A stretch of 64,000 nt of DNA from Neorhodopirellula pilleata (GTDB lineage: Bacteria > Planctomycetota > Planctomycetia > Pirellulales > Pirellulaceae): the NCBI RefSeq assembly GCF_007859915.1, contig NZ_SJPM01000009.1, forward strand, positions 238,024 to 302,023, read 5' to 3'. Under the pieces are notes generated by a model. It saw only the letters and a list, made by a program, of their open reading frames with translations. It was not told the DNA's origin and did not search any database. A program made the position numbers and the translations under genes. Numbering within the stretch: the first letter of the stretch is position 1; every line of letters starts with the position of its first letter. Of this stretch, positions 18,060 through 27,125 are shown one piece after another.

Positions 18060-21000
18060 CTCGCCGATCGATCGAACCGTCGCAAGCCACCGATGACATC
18101 GACGCGGCGAACGAGAGGGAGTGTGGCTCGTTGCGGGCTGTCTCTCAAGGACAGGACGGACAGCGTCTGCTCGGGCGAGACGAACACGCCGGGCCGTTCG
18201 AGTTGCGGGTATTGTCGGGAATCGCGAACAACCCGCGCCGTTTAGCCGAAGTGACCACGCAGTGCCAACGGATCGGATTGGTCGAGCATCCCGCGGTTCG
18301 TAAGGTGGCAAGTTGGAGCATGGATGTCGATCCGCCGACATTGCGAATGGAGTTGCCCAAAGGTACCGACCCAAGTCGCCATGGGCTTGATCGTCTCCTT
18401 GAACCAACGACAAGTCTCCTAACGGCTGACCAACGATGGCGAATCGCTTGGCAAATCGTCGATGCCGCCATCGCCGCCCATCGTGTGGGGCTCTTTCACG
18501 GCAGCTATTCTCCCACGACCCTGTTGGTCCAGGCCGACGACGCGGTACCTGTGTGGATCGATTACACGGCGACGATCTGCGACGAGGCAATCGCGAAGAT
18601 TGCCTTGTCGGTCGACGACGACCTTCAATCGTTGCAACGATTGCTAAACGAACTGCTCGGTGCGTTGTTAGAAAAAACTCCCGAGGATACCGATCAAGGA
18701 CCGCCGTCCCTCTCGCAGTGGCAATCCGCACTGCATCCGCACGTGTCTCATGAAATCGAGACGATGCCGACGGCGGAACTCGACAGCCGAAGTGGTTCGA
18801 GCCATGACGCCCCGACCAGCGAATCCGACTTTCACGGCGTCTCGATGAACGCCGTCGCGTCGAGCGAGCCGACGACGCGTTCGAGCAAGGAACCGCCTCG
18901 ACAACTCGGCCGGTTTCAGTTGTTTCAACAAGTCGGCGAGGGCGGCATGGGGACCGTATTCCGCGCGATTGACTTGTCCAACCAAGAGACTGTCGCGGTC
19001 AAGATTTTACGAGATCGCGGCCAGGACTTCGCGAGATCGATTCGTCGGTTTCGCAAAGAGGCCCGCTTAATGGCCGACGCCCAAAACGAACACGTCACTC
19101 GCTTGATCGAAGTCGGCGAGGATCAAGGATTTCATTTTCTCGTGATGGAATTCATCGACGGAGTCAACCTCAAGAAATGGCTCTCCCGACGTCCGCCACT
19201 GGAAGAGGCCGAGGCGTTGTCGATCGCCGCTGATATATCGCGCGCACTCGTAGATGCTCATGCTCGCGAAATGGTTCATCGGGACATCAAGCCGGAAAAC
19301 GTTCTGATTCATTTGCGCGACGATGCGCCGGAGTTTGCGGGGAACTTGTATCAGCGACCTCTGGAGCATTTCGTGATCAAGCTAACCGACTTCGGTATCG
19401 CAAGGCACGTCCATCAATCCGAGTCGATGGAGGTCACGCGCGCTGGATCGGTTTTGGGGACACCGCGGTACATGTCACCTGAACAATGCCGCTCGCTCGG
19501 CACCGTGAAACCATCATCGGACGTCTATTCGGTGGGAATCACGATGTACGAACTATTGACTGGTACGCTGCCCTTTGAGGCGGATGACTTCATGAAGATC
19601 GCGGCCATGCACTGCTACCAGGATGCACCGTCGATCCAAAAGCGAAACGCGAAAGTTTCAGACCTGGCGGCGCAAATCGTCCAGCGTGCGATTGCAAAAG
19701 ACCCGGCCGATCGCTTCGGCGATGCGGGACAATTGCTGTCAGAAATTTTGAAGCTGGTCCACGGTCAACCGACCGGTTTCGAGGCTCATCCGAAACTACC
19801 CGATCATTCCAAAAAGAAAGTATGGACCAAGACCGTTGTTTGGAAGCTGGCAAGCCAGCCATCGGAATTGTGGCCGATGGTATCCAACACCGAGCGGCTT
19901 AACGAAGCGATCGGTTTGCCGCCGGTGGATTACCGCAGTGAAAATGATCCGATTCTCGGCGTCCGAAAATTCGGCGAGTTTACTCTCGGCGGCGTCAAGG
20001 TTTCTTGGGAAGAGCATCCGTTCGAATGGATCGAAGGCCGTCGGATGGGAATCCTGCGAGAGTTCGACCAAGGACCGTTCCGGTGGTTCATGAGCCTTGT
20101 CACGCTCGAGCCGCACGCCGACGGAGGAACGCGGTTGTCACATCAAGTCTCGATCGAGTCCCGCAATCTGCTCGGACGCATGCTGACAACCATCGAAGCG
20201 GACTGGAAAGGGTTCAAACATCTCGACGGAGTCTACAAGCGGGTCGATCGTGCGATCCAAGGTCGCTTGTCGGCAAAGGAAGGTTCCGACGCGTTTTGCA
20301 AAACCAAACCTCTCGGTCGAAACGAATCCAAACGACTGCGGGAACGAGTCGCCAATCTGATCGATCGGGGCGTTGATACCAGTTTGGCAAACCGCTTGGA
20401 AACGATCCTGCGAGACTGGTCGTCGCAGGACCTCGCGGCGCTTCGTCCGCTCGCCATCGCCGATCGGATGAAGGTCGATGGTCGATCGATGACGGACGCG
20501 TGTTTGATCGCCGCGACCGAAGGGCTGCTCGTGTTGCGATGGGAGGTCTTGTGTCCGACATGCCGCGTGGCCGCCTCGACAAGGGACCAACTTTCCGCGA
20601 TCGGCGCGCACACGCATTGCGAAGCCTGCGACGTGGACTTTCAATCCAACTTGGGCGATTCGATCGAAATGGTATTTCAATCGCACCCGGAAATTCGTGA
20701 AGTCAATGACGGACAATACTGCATCGGAGGCCCAGAACACTCGCCGCACGTGGTCGCTCAAGTTCGAATCGAATCGCGAGAATGTTTGGAATTGGAATTG
20801 GATCTGAAGCCAGGTGACTATCTGCTGCGCGGACCGAGACTGCCGCGCACTCAACCGGTCCGAGTGCAATCAACCGCTGCTCCGTCTCGCGTCAACTTCG
20901 AATTGTCACGGGTCGGCCTCGGACGCCACACGCCGGCGCTCCGGGCCGGTCGCCAGAACCTCAGCCTGATGAATGATCTCGATCACTTGCATGTCGTTCG

Positions 21001-21628
21001 GATCGAACGCACGATCCCCCGCGGAGATGTGATCACGGCCACGATGGCGTCGGCTAACCCGTTGTTTCGTCAGTTGTTTCCCGATCAGAATTTTGCCGGC
21101 ACGAATCCCATCGAAACCGAGACGATGTCGTTCGTGGCGACATGCATCGATCAAATCGAGGAACTGTACTTGAGCATGACGGAGGCCGAAGCCTACGAAC
21201 TCATCCGAGAGCATCACCGTCGTTTGGCCGATGGCGTTCAAGCGTCTGGCGGCGCGGTCGTTAAAACGGTGGGCGAACGGATGTTGGCGTGTTTCCAACG
21301 GCGCGAACAAGCCGTTGAGGCAGCCGACTCAATCCGAGACCGGATGGCTCAACCGCCAGCGTTAACGAATCTACGCCTCGGCATCGCGGTTCATTGCGGT
21401 CCGACATTGGCAACGACCCAAAACAACCAAATCGATTATTTCGGTGCGACCGTTCGCGCAGTCTCGGCAATGCCCGACTTAGCAGGCGGCGATATGTTGG
21501 TTTCTGAACCAGTATACAGCGACCCGTTGACCCGCGAAAAATTCGCCGATTCGACCAACCAAATCGAAGTCATCGATCTACCGGGCACACCCGGATTGCG
21601 AGTCAAACGAATCGTCACCGAGCGATAA
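18044..21628 (+). CDS. Multidomain Ser/Thr kinase with pseudokinase, SRPBCC, DUF5939 and degenerate cyclase domains
   Basis: 1194 residues from the ATG at 18044 (MPDQLTRRS), overlapping the previous gene. In order: a kinase-like N-terminal part in which the catalytic loop reads AHRVGLFHGSYSPTTLL (about 143-160), lacking Asp and Lys; an apparently active kinase (GEGGMG loop about 296, VAVKIL lysine, HRDIKPENV about 411, DFGIARH about 448, SPEQ about 478); an SRPBCC-like domain (about 595-740, KTVVWKLASQPSELWPMV); a DUF5939-like region with a CPTC/CEAC zinc ribbon (about 836-862); and a class III cyclase homology domain (about 1025-1190) with both metal Asp and the catalytic Asn and Arg replaced. 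It has no clear membrane helix. Probably a signalling protein whose cyclase-like part binds rather than makes a ligand. Confidence 0.88.
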   Translation: MPDQLTRRSIEPSQATDDIDAANERECGSLRAVSQGQDGQRLLGRDEHAGPFELRVLSGIANNPRRLAEVTTQCQRIGLVEHPAVRKVASWSMDVDPPTLRMELPKGTDPSRHGLDRLLEPTTSLLTADQRWRIAWQIVDAAIAAHRVGLFHGSYSPTTLLVQADDAVPVWIDYTATICDEAIAKIALSVDDDLQSLQRLLNELLGALLEKTPEDTDQGPPSLSQWQSALHPHVSHEIETMPTAELDSRSGSSHDAPTSESDFHGVSMNAVASSEPTTRSSKEPPRQLGRFQLFQQVGEGGMGTVFRAIDLSNQETVAVKILRDRGQDFARSIRRFRKEARLMADAQNEHVTRLIEVGEDQGFHFLVMEFIDGVNLKKWLSRRPPLEEAEALSIAADISRALVDAHAREMVHRDIKPENVLIHLRDDAPEFAGNLYQRPLEHFVIKLTDFGIARHVHQSESMEVTRAGSVLGTPRYMSPEQCRSLGTVKPSSDVYSVGITMYELLTGTLPFEADDFMKIAAMHCYQDAPSIQKRNAKVSDLAAQIVQRAIAKDPADRFGDAGQLLSEILKLVHGQPTGFEAHPKLPDHSKKKVWTKTVVWKLASQPSELWPMVSNTERLNEAIGLPPVDYRSENDPILGVRKFGEFTLGGVKVSWEEHPFEWIEGRRMGILREFDQGPFRWFMSLVTLEPHADGGTRLSHQVSIESRNLLGRMLTTIEADWKGFKHLDGVYKRVDRAIQGRLSAKEGSDAFCKTKPLGRNESKRLRERVANLIDRGVDTSLANRLETILRDWSSQDLAALRPLAIADRMKVDGRSMTDACLIAATEGLLVLRWEVLCPTCRVAASTRDQLSAIGAHTHCEACDVDFQSNLGDSIEMVFQSHPEIREVNDGQYCIGGPEHSPHVVAQVRIESRECLELELDLKPGDYLLRGPRLPRTQPVRVQSTAAPSRVNFELSRVGLGRHTPALRAGRQNLSLMNDLDHLHVVRIERTIPRGDVITATMASANPLFRQLFPDQNFAGTNPIETETMSFVATCIDQIEELYLSMTEAEAYELIREHHRRLADGVQASGGAVVKTVGERMLACFQRREQAVEAADSIRDRMAQPPALTNLRLGIAVHCGPTLATTQNNQIDYFGATVRAVSAMPDLAGGDMLVSEPVYSDPLTREKFADSTNQIEVIDLPGTPGLRVKRIVTER

Positions 21629-22446
21629 TCGGGTCCAAGTTGGGTGCCGATTCCAGAGTTTTAAACTTAAACTTAAACTTAAACCAACGTCTTCACTGGT
21701 TGAAGCTCGTCTGGTGGAGTGATTCGGTTGATCACCGGATTGGGCGTTAGCGGTCTGTGGATTTTTTCAGCATCGTAACCCGAAGCGTGAGCGAGGGATC
21801 CCTACAGAGGACTAAATTGCATTCAATCCCTCGCTGACGCGTCGGGTTACGATTAAACCAACAGCCCGTTAGCCACGGTCCTCACTTAACCGGGGCTAAC
21901 GCTGGGCTGCTAAAAGTTTGGTATCGCGGCGACTTCGGGTTGCGCAAGTTTGGTACCACGCCTTTCGGCGAAGCGAGCGGAGGTCGGTGCGGTTTTCGGG
22001 CCAACGGCCCATCCGTTTGCCTAGCCCAGTCCGAAGGGCTGGGTGATCGATAGCACGTTACCATGTAGGACCAACGGTCCGGCCGTTTGTTCACGTCGCT
22101 AGCAAACGGCCGGACCTTCGGCCCTTCATGGATCGCTCGCACATTCAACCCAGCCCTGCGGGCTGGGCTAGGTAAACTGCCGGGCCTTTGGCCCTGAAAG
22201 ACTGCCCCGACATTCGTTAGAGGTCGGAGGCAAGTCGGCATGCGGAACAAAAACGAATTTTGGAATGATCGTGTCAATAGCGAAGTTTTAGCGGTCCAGG
22301 CTAACGCCCAAACGGCCAATTCAGTGAAGTGGGAAAATATCGCCAGACGTGCGTAGGTCGAGTCACTGCTTACGCTGAGTTTAAGTTTAAGTTTAAGTTT
22401 AAGTTTACGTTTAAGTTACCTGTCACCTGTCACCTGTCACCTGTTC
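21629..22446. repeat. Repeat island with hexamer, REPIN-like, hairpin and heptamer elements
   Basis: No gene is supported in these 818 bases. Elements: a CTTAAA hexamer array (about 21659-21684); a REPIN-like inverted repeat (21772-21853); a 60-base element shared almost exactly with 48293-48352 (21990-22049); a perfect 14-base inverted repeat built on GGTCCGGCCGTTTG (22076-22089 with 22103-22116); a strong hairpin CCCAGCCC-tgc-GGGCTGGG near 22146-22164; a TTTAAG hexamer array (about 22379-22416); and an ACCTGTC heptamer array of four units (22418-22445) that touches the stop codon of the next minus-strand gene. Confidence 0.82.
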
Positions 22447-23361
22447 TTAGTTCCTCATGATTCTCTGTGCCGATTGCTCGCACTGGGGTAAATAAACATT
22501 GCCAAACAGGTTCAAATGATTGAGCAGATGATAAAGAACATAGACTTCGACGCGGCGTTGCCATCCATCGGCTAACGGATAGATCGATTGATACGCGTCA
22601 TCGAATTTTGCACCTACGCCGCCGAATAGGCGAATCATTCCGAACTCGGCTTCGGCGCACCCACGATAGGCGGCCGGGTCGATCAACACCGTCCGGTTGT
22701 GCGAATCCCTCATCACGTTGCCGCTCCATAGATCACCGTGCAACAACACGGTCTCAGGACGACGCCCCGTCAATCGGTCATTCAGCGTGTCGATCACCTT
22801 GCGAACGTCCCGTCGTAGCGTCTTAGATGCTCGTCCGGCATCGACGGCCGCTTTCAATTGTTCACCCAAGCGATACTCGGCCACAAACTCGATCCAACTC
22901 AAATCATCAGAATCGAGCACATTGCGTTGACGCGAGGCACCCAGGAAATTATCACGCGGGAAGCCGATCTCTTGTCCTACGCTTGATCGATGCAAGAGTG
23001 CCAACGTTTGTCCAAATGTCGCGTCATCGTTGCGACCTCCGTTCGATTCGACCCAAGGCAATACCAAGAAAGCGGAGCCTGAGATCACATCGACCAAGAG
23101 AGCTCTCGGGATGTGCAACGAGTCGATCGAATCAGCCAGTCCGGCGAGAGCTTCCAAACCATCCGCTTCCGCTTGGAAGTTGTCGAGAAAACTTGTGTCA
23201 TTTTCTTTCACAAAGAAATGCGTCACGCTTCCGCTCTCATCGGCTGCCTCGACACGCCACGCTCGACTAATGCAGCCTCCGCCCACGGGGGTAGCCGATT
23301 GGACCTGCCAGTCGTAAAAGCATTGATTGAATAAGCGGTCGATGGATTGAGAAAGGGGCAT
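22447..23361 (-). CDS. Fructosamine/ketosamine-3-kinase family protein
   Basis: 304 residues, the length of the bacterial FN3K (YniA-like) family, which phosphorylates sugar adducts on amines so that glycated proteins or small molecules can be repaired. It shows a protein-kinase-like fold: a GGGCISRAWRV nucleotide loop, a Lys in FFVKEN, catalytic LLHGDLWSGNVM, metal-binding VLIDPAAYRG, and the family end signature EAEFGMIRLFGGVGAKF. ATG at 23361 with a good Shine-Dalgarno GGAGG four bases upstream, one of few in the window. Divergent from the sulfatase gene, sharing about 157 bases of upstream DNA. Confidence 0.9.
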   Translation of the reverse strand: MPLSQSIDRLFNQCFYDWQVQSATPVGGGCISRAWRVEAADESGSVTHFFVKENDTSFLDNFQAEADGLEALAGLADSIDSLHIPRALLVDVISGSAFLVLPWVESNGGRNDDATFGQTLALLHRSSVGQEIGFPRDNFLGASRQRNVLDSDDLSWIEFVAEYRLGEQLKAAVDAGRASKTLRRDVRKVIDTLNDRLTGRRPETVLLHGDLWSGNVMRDSHNRTVLIDPAAYRGCAEAEFGMIRLFGGVGAKFDDAYQSIYPLADGWQRRVEVYVLYHLLNHLNLFGNVYLPQCEQSAQRIMRN

Positions 23362-23518
23362 CGAACCTCCAAGATGAAGAGCACGCTCGCGAGTAAGTTG
23401 CGGGAGTAAGTTATCTGAATGAAGAACGTAGCACGCGTCGTCAGACTTGTATTTGCCCTGTGACCGGCTATCCTCGATCGATCACGAATTCATTCTTTCA
23501 TCCCGAGGGCGATTGCCG

Positions 23519-24985
23519 ATGTATTGGTTTCGAAGTAGCTGGGTTTTATTGTGCTTGATCGCCACAAACGGTTGGGCCGAAAAGCCGAATATCTTGATGA
23601 TTGCGATCGATGATCAAAACGATTGGATCGGATTCATGGACGGCCATCCGAATGCCAAGACCCCTCGAATCGATGCGTTGGCGGCTTCCGGGACGGCGTT
23701 CGTCAACGCGCATTGTCAGTCGCCGTTGTGCAATCCGTCGCGAACGAGTTTGATGACGTCCCAACGTCCCTGCTCGACCGGCATTTATGGATTGAAACCT
23801 TGGTTCCGCGACGTACCCGAACTGGCCGAATTGGAATCGTTGCCGCAGTACTTCCGTCGTCATGGATACAAGACTTATTCGACCGGAAAAATATATCATG
23901 GCGGGTATGGTCAACGAGGAAAAGCCGAATGGGATGTCGTCGGCGAACCCGCATCGGGCAAGCCTTTCCCTCCGGCGAAACTCGTCGAGACGCCTTCACA
24001 GAATCGATTGGTTGATTGGGGATGTTTTCCGCACCGCGACGAAGACAAAGGCGACTACAAAGTGGCCAGTTGGGCGGAGCGGGCACTCGACGAAATGCCC
24101 GATGACGAGCCTTTCTTTCTGGCTTGCGGGTTCTTCTTGCCTCACGTGCCTTGTTACGCGACGCAGAAATGGTTTGACATGCACCCGGTCGAGTCGACTT
24201 CGTTGCCGTTGATCCTTCGTGACGATCGTCGCGATACGCCGAGGTTCAGTTGGTACATGCACTGGGACTTGCCCGAACCGCGTTTGGAATTCCTCGAAGA
24301 CGCCGACGAATGGATGAACCTAGTACGATCGTATTTGGCTTGCGGCAGTTTCATGGACAGCCAAGTGGGCCGCGTGCTCGACGCGCTGAAACGAAACGGA
24401 TTGGCGGACAATACGATCGTGGTGTTGTGGTCCGATCATGGCTGGCATATTGGTGAAAAGGAGATCACGGGCAAGAATTCATTGTGGGTGGATTCGACCC
24501 GGGTGCCGTTGGTGTTCGCCGGCCCAGGGATCGAATCAGGCCAAGTCTGTTCTCAACCGGCCGAACTGTTGGACGTGTACCCGACATTGGTTTCCTTGGC
24601 GGGGTTGCCCGAGAAAGACAATTTAGAAGGCATCTCGTTGATGCCACAAATCCAAGACCCCACGACGGTTCGCCAACGTCCGGCAATCACGACCCATAAC
24701 CAGGGTAACCACGCGGTGCGCACGAGCCGATGGCGATACATCACTTACGCGGATGGTTCAGAGGAACTCTACGACACCGAGAACGATCCGAATGAGTGGA
24801 CCAACTTAGCGTCGGACGCTTCTCACCGGGCGACGATGGACGGGTTAAAACAGTTCCTTCCCAAGAAAGACGTCCCGCCCGCACCAGGTAGCGAAGCTCG
24901 CATTTTGACGTATGACGACGGGGTGGTGAATTGGGAAGGGAAAGACGTTGCTCCAGGCGCTTCCGTGCCGGGAATTTCAAGGTAA
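23519..24985 (+). CDS. Secreted type I sulfatase (iduronate-2-sulfatase-like)
   Basis: 488 residues starting MYWFRSSWVLLCLIATNGWA, a typical signal peptide, so it is probably periplasmic or surface-exposed. The catalytic core starts KPNILMIAIDDQN with the metal-binding Asp pair. The formylglycine motif is CNPSR (Cys about residue 71), the C-x-P-S-R type needing a formylglycine-generating enzyme, which is not in this window. Later metal-site and core motifs are STGKIYHGG, VVLWSDHGWHIGEKE and LVFAGPG. The DDQNDW start and LKPWFRD segment resemble iduronate-2-sulfatases and choline-sulfatase relatives. Planctomycetes use many such enzymes on sulfated algal polysaccharides; the actual substrate is unknown. 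The ATG at 23519 fits the signal peptide better than a TTG/GTG further upstream. Confidence 0.92.
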   Translation: MYWFRSSWVLLCLIATNGWAEKPNILMIAIDDQNDWIGFMDGHPNAKTPRIDALAASGTAFVNAHCQSPLCNPSRTSLMTSQRPCSTGIYGLKPWFRDVPELAELESLPQYFRRHGYKTYSTGKIYHGGYGQRGKAEWDVVGEPASGKPFPPAKLVETPSQNRLVDWGCFPHRDEDKGDYKVASWAERALDEMPDDEPFFLACGFFLPHVPCYATQKWFDMHPVESTSLPLILRDDRRDTPRFSWYMHWDLPEPRLEFLEDADEWMNLVRSYLACGSFMDSQVGRVLDALKRNGLADNTIVVLWSDHGWHIGEKEITGKNSLWVDSTRVPLVFAGPGIESGQVCSQPAELLDVYPTLVSLAGLPEKDNLEGISLMPQIQDPTTVRQRPAITTHNQGNHAVRTSRWRYITYADGSEELYDTENDPNEWTNLASDASHRATMDGLKQFLPKKDVPPAPGSEARILTYDDGVVNWEGKDVAPGASVPGISR

Positions 24986-25145
24986 ATTCGGTCCATGTGT
25001 CGGTCTCGATGCATGAATTCAACGTCACTGCGATGCGTCACCGTGGTTTGGGGTGGAGAATTTGGACGCACGCCGTTGCGCGTCGTGTTGTCAGTTTGCA
25101 GCGTAGCCGCCTTTAGGCAAAACACAGAGCGTCTACAATTCACAC

Positions 25146-27086
25146 ATGATTGCACCCACCCTTGAACGACTCCGCCGCGAATTACTTCAACAGCGTCACG
25201 GGCGAAGCCACTGGACGGGCGAGTTGTCCGCGTCGGCACTCAGTACCGCGACGGCGATCAGCGCGTTGAGCTTGGCGTGTCGCAAGAGCAATGGCTCGGA
25301 CGAGGCGGTGCGGTATCGCGAACTCGTTCGTGGCGGTTCGGCTTGGTTGCGGACTCAGCAAAACGCGGACGGTGGCTACGGTGACACCGATCGCAGTCAT
25401 TCGAACATCGCGACGAGTTACCTGGTGCTTGCCGCTCAAAAATTGGCTGCGGAAACACTGGCTGCGGAAACATTGGCTATGAAAATCTCCGCCGATCCGA
25501 AGGCTGCCGATGCGATCCCCGACGGCGATCACAATTCATCGGACGAGAGACTGCGTCAATACCTCGACACCGCCGGAGGCATCCCCGCACTTCGTCGACG
25601 TTATGGGACCGACAAGACGTTTGTCGTGCCGATTTTAACCAACATGGCGATTGCCGGATTGGTTCCCTGGAGCGAGGTGTCGGCACTCCCGTTCGAAGCC
25701 GCCGTGTTCCCTCAATCGATGTATCGGTTTCTCGGAATGCCGGTCGTCAGTTATGCCGTTCCCGCTTTGGTGGCGATCGGGCAGGCCAAGTTTCTGCACG
25801 ACGGCACGTGGCCGCCGTGGTCGTGGGTGCGTCGAGCGGCGATCGCGCCGTCACTTCGGGTGTTGCGACAGATGCAGCCGGACAGCGGTGGTTACTTGGA
25901 AGCGACACCTTTAACGTCGTTCGTCTTGATGTCGTTACTCGATACCGATCGTGCGGAGCAACCCGTCGTCGCCGAAGGCCTGAAGTTCCTGGTGCAATCC
26001 TCTACACCGGAGAATGAAGGTCAATTCAGTTGGCCGATCGATACGAACTTGGCGACTTGGGTGACTTCACTGAGTGTCCAGGCGTTGACGATCGGTGAGG
26101 GCGATCGTGATTTCATCTCCGATGACTTAGTCGATTGGATTTTGTCGTGCCAACACAACGTGCGACATCCCTTTACCGGTGCCGACCCCGGTGGCTGGGG
26201 CTGGACCGACTTATCCGGCGCGGTCCCCGACGCCGACGATACTCCGGGGGCAATGATCGCGTTGATGGCGTGCCGGACGAGCGTCTCGCCGGAACAGGTC
26301 GGGCGAATCGACGAGGCTTGCCGACGCGGCGCGGGCTGGTTGCTCGGGCTGCAAAACCGCGACGGTGGTTGGCCGACGTTTTGCCGCGGTTGGGGAAAAC
26401 TTCCGTTCGACCGCAGCAGTGTCGACTTGACCGCTCACGCGATCCGGGCACTACGTTGTCTGGAACCCGCCGGGTTGAGGGAGGCGATGAACACAGGTGC
26501 GACCGAGCGGGCGATCGGACGCGGGTTGGAGTTTCTTCGCCGACAGCAACAGCCCGATGGTTCCTGGTTACCGTTGTGGTTCGGCAATCAAGATCGTCCG
26601 GACGAGGACAATCCGGTTTACGGAACCGCCAAAGTTCTCGTCGACGTCGATCCCGCACTTGGTTTGGATTCGATCGTCCGAGGAATCGAGTATCTCGTCG
26701 ACCACCAAAACGCCGACGGCGGGTGGGGGGGTGGACCTTCGGTCGCGGCCGCTTTCGGGCTGCCAGAGACGCATATCAGCACGGTCGAGGAAACCGCTTT
26801 GGCCGTCGACGCCCTGGCCAGTTTCTTCCACCGGGAGGCCGATCCGATTGCTTTGCCGATTAGCCTGACCAATCGCACCCGAGACGCTATACTGTTGGGC
26901 GGCGAGTGGCTGGTACGGGCCGTCGCCGACGATCGCCACCAAACGGCGTGGCCGATCGGGTTTTATTTTGCCAAGCTTTGGTATCACGAACGGCTCTATC
27001 CACCGATCTTTGCCCTCGCGGCACTCTCCCGCTTGGCGAAACACGTTCAACAGACCGACGCATCTCCACCGAGCTCACCCACCTAA
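25146..27086 (+). CDS. Class II terpene cyclase, squalene-hopene cyclase-like
   Basis: 646 residues with the repeated QW-type motifs of the squalene-hopene/oxidosqualene cyclase family: QNADGGYGDTD (about 77), QPDSGGYLEATP, QNRDGGWPTFCRGW, QQQPDGSWLPLWFGNQ and QNADGGWGGG. The protonating Asp motif is VPDADDTPGAM, matching DxDDT at about 362-366, so the protein should be a class II (protonation-initiated) cyclase. The length matches SHC. Whether the substrate is squalene or another polyprenyl chain cannot be read; no squalene synthase or HpnCDE gene is in the window. It is followed 39 bases later by a prenyl-chain synthase fusion. ATG at 25146 without a clear Shine-Dalgarno sequence. Confidence 0.88.
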   Translation: MIAPTLERLRRELLQQRHGRSHWTGELSASALSTATAISALSLACRKSNGSDEAVRYRELVRGGSAWLRTQQNADGGYGDTDRSHSNIATSYLVLAAQKLAAETLAAETLAMKISADPKAADAIPDGDHNSSDERLRQYLDTAGGIPALRRRYGTDKTFVVPILTNMAIAGLVPWSEVSALPFEAAVFPQSMYRFLGMPVVSYAVPALVAIGQAKFLHDGTWPPWSWVRRAAIAPSLRVLRQMQPDSGGYLEATPLTSFVLMSLLDTDRAEQPVVAEGLKFLVQSSTPENEGQFSWPIDTNLATWVTSLSVQALTIGEGDRDFISDDLVDWILSCQHNVRHPFTGADPGGWGWTDLSGAVPDADDTPGAMIALMACRTSVSPEQVGRIDEACRRGAGWLLGLQNRDGGWPTFCRGWGKLPFDRSSVDLTAHAIRALRCLEPAGLREAMNTGATERAIGRGLEFLRRQQQPDGSWLPLWFGNQDRPDEDNPVYGTAKVLVDVDPALGLDSIVRGIEYLVDHQNADGGWGGGPSVAAAFGLPETHISTVEETALAVDALASFFHREADPIALPISLTNRTRDAILLGGEWLVRAVADDRHQTAWPIGFYFAKLWYHERLYPPIFALAALSRLAKHVQQTDASPPSSPT

Positions 27087-27125
27087 TTCCCTCACCACGA
27101 CGCACTTTCTCAGCAGGGTATCAAT

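Noticed and set aside
16854..21628. A defence island around the unknown protein and kinase
   Set aside because: No nuclease, reverse transcriptase, toxin or restriction gene is adjacent, and the neighbours are metabolic and envelope genes; only the faint SLOG resemblance suggests it.
21882..22319. A 145-codon open frame on the minus strand
   Set aside because: It is made of hairpin repeat words (AGCCCAG, GGCCGGACC) shared with 48293-48352 and has no protein family pattern.
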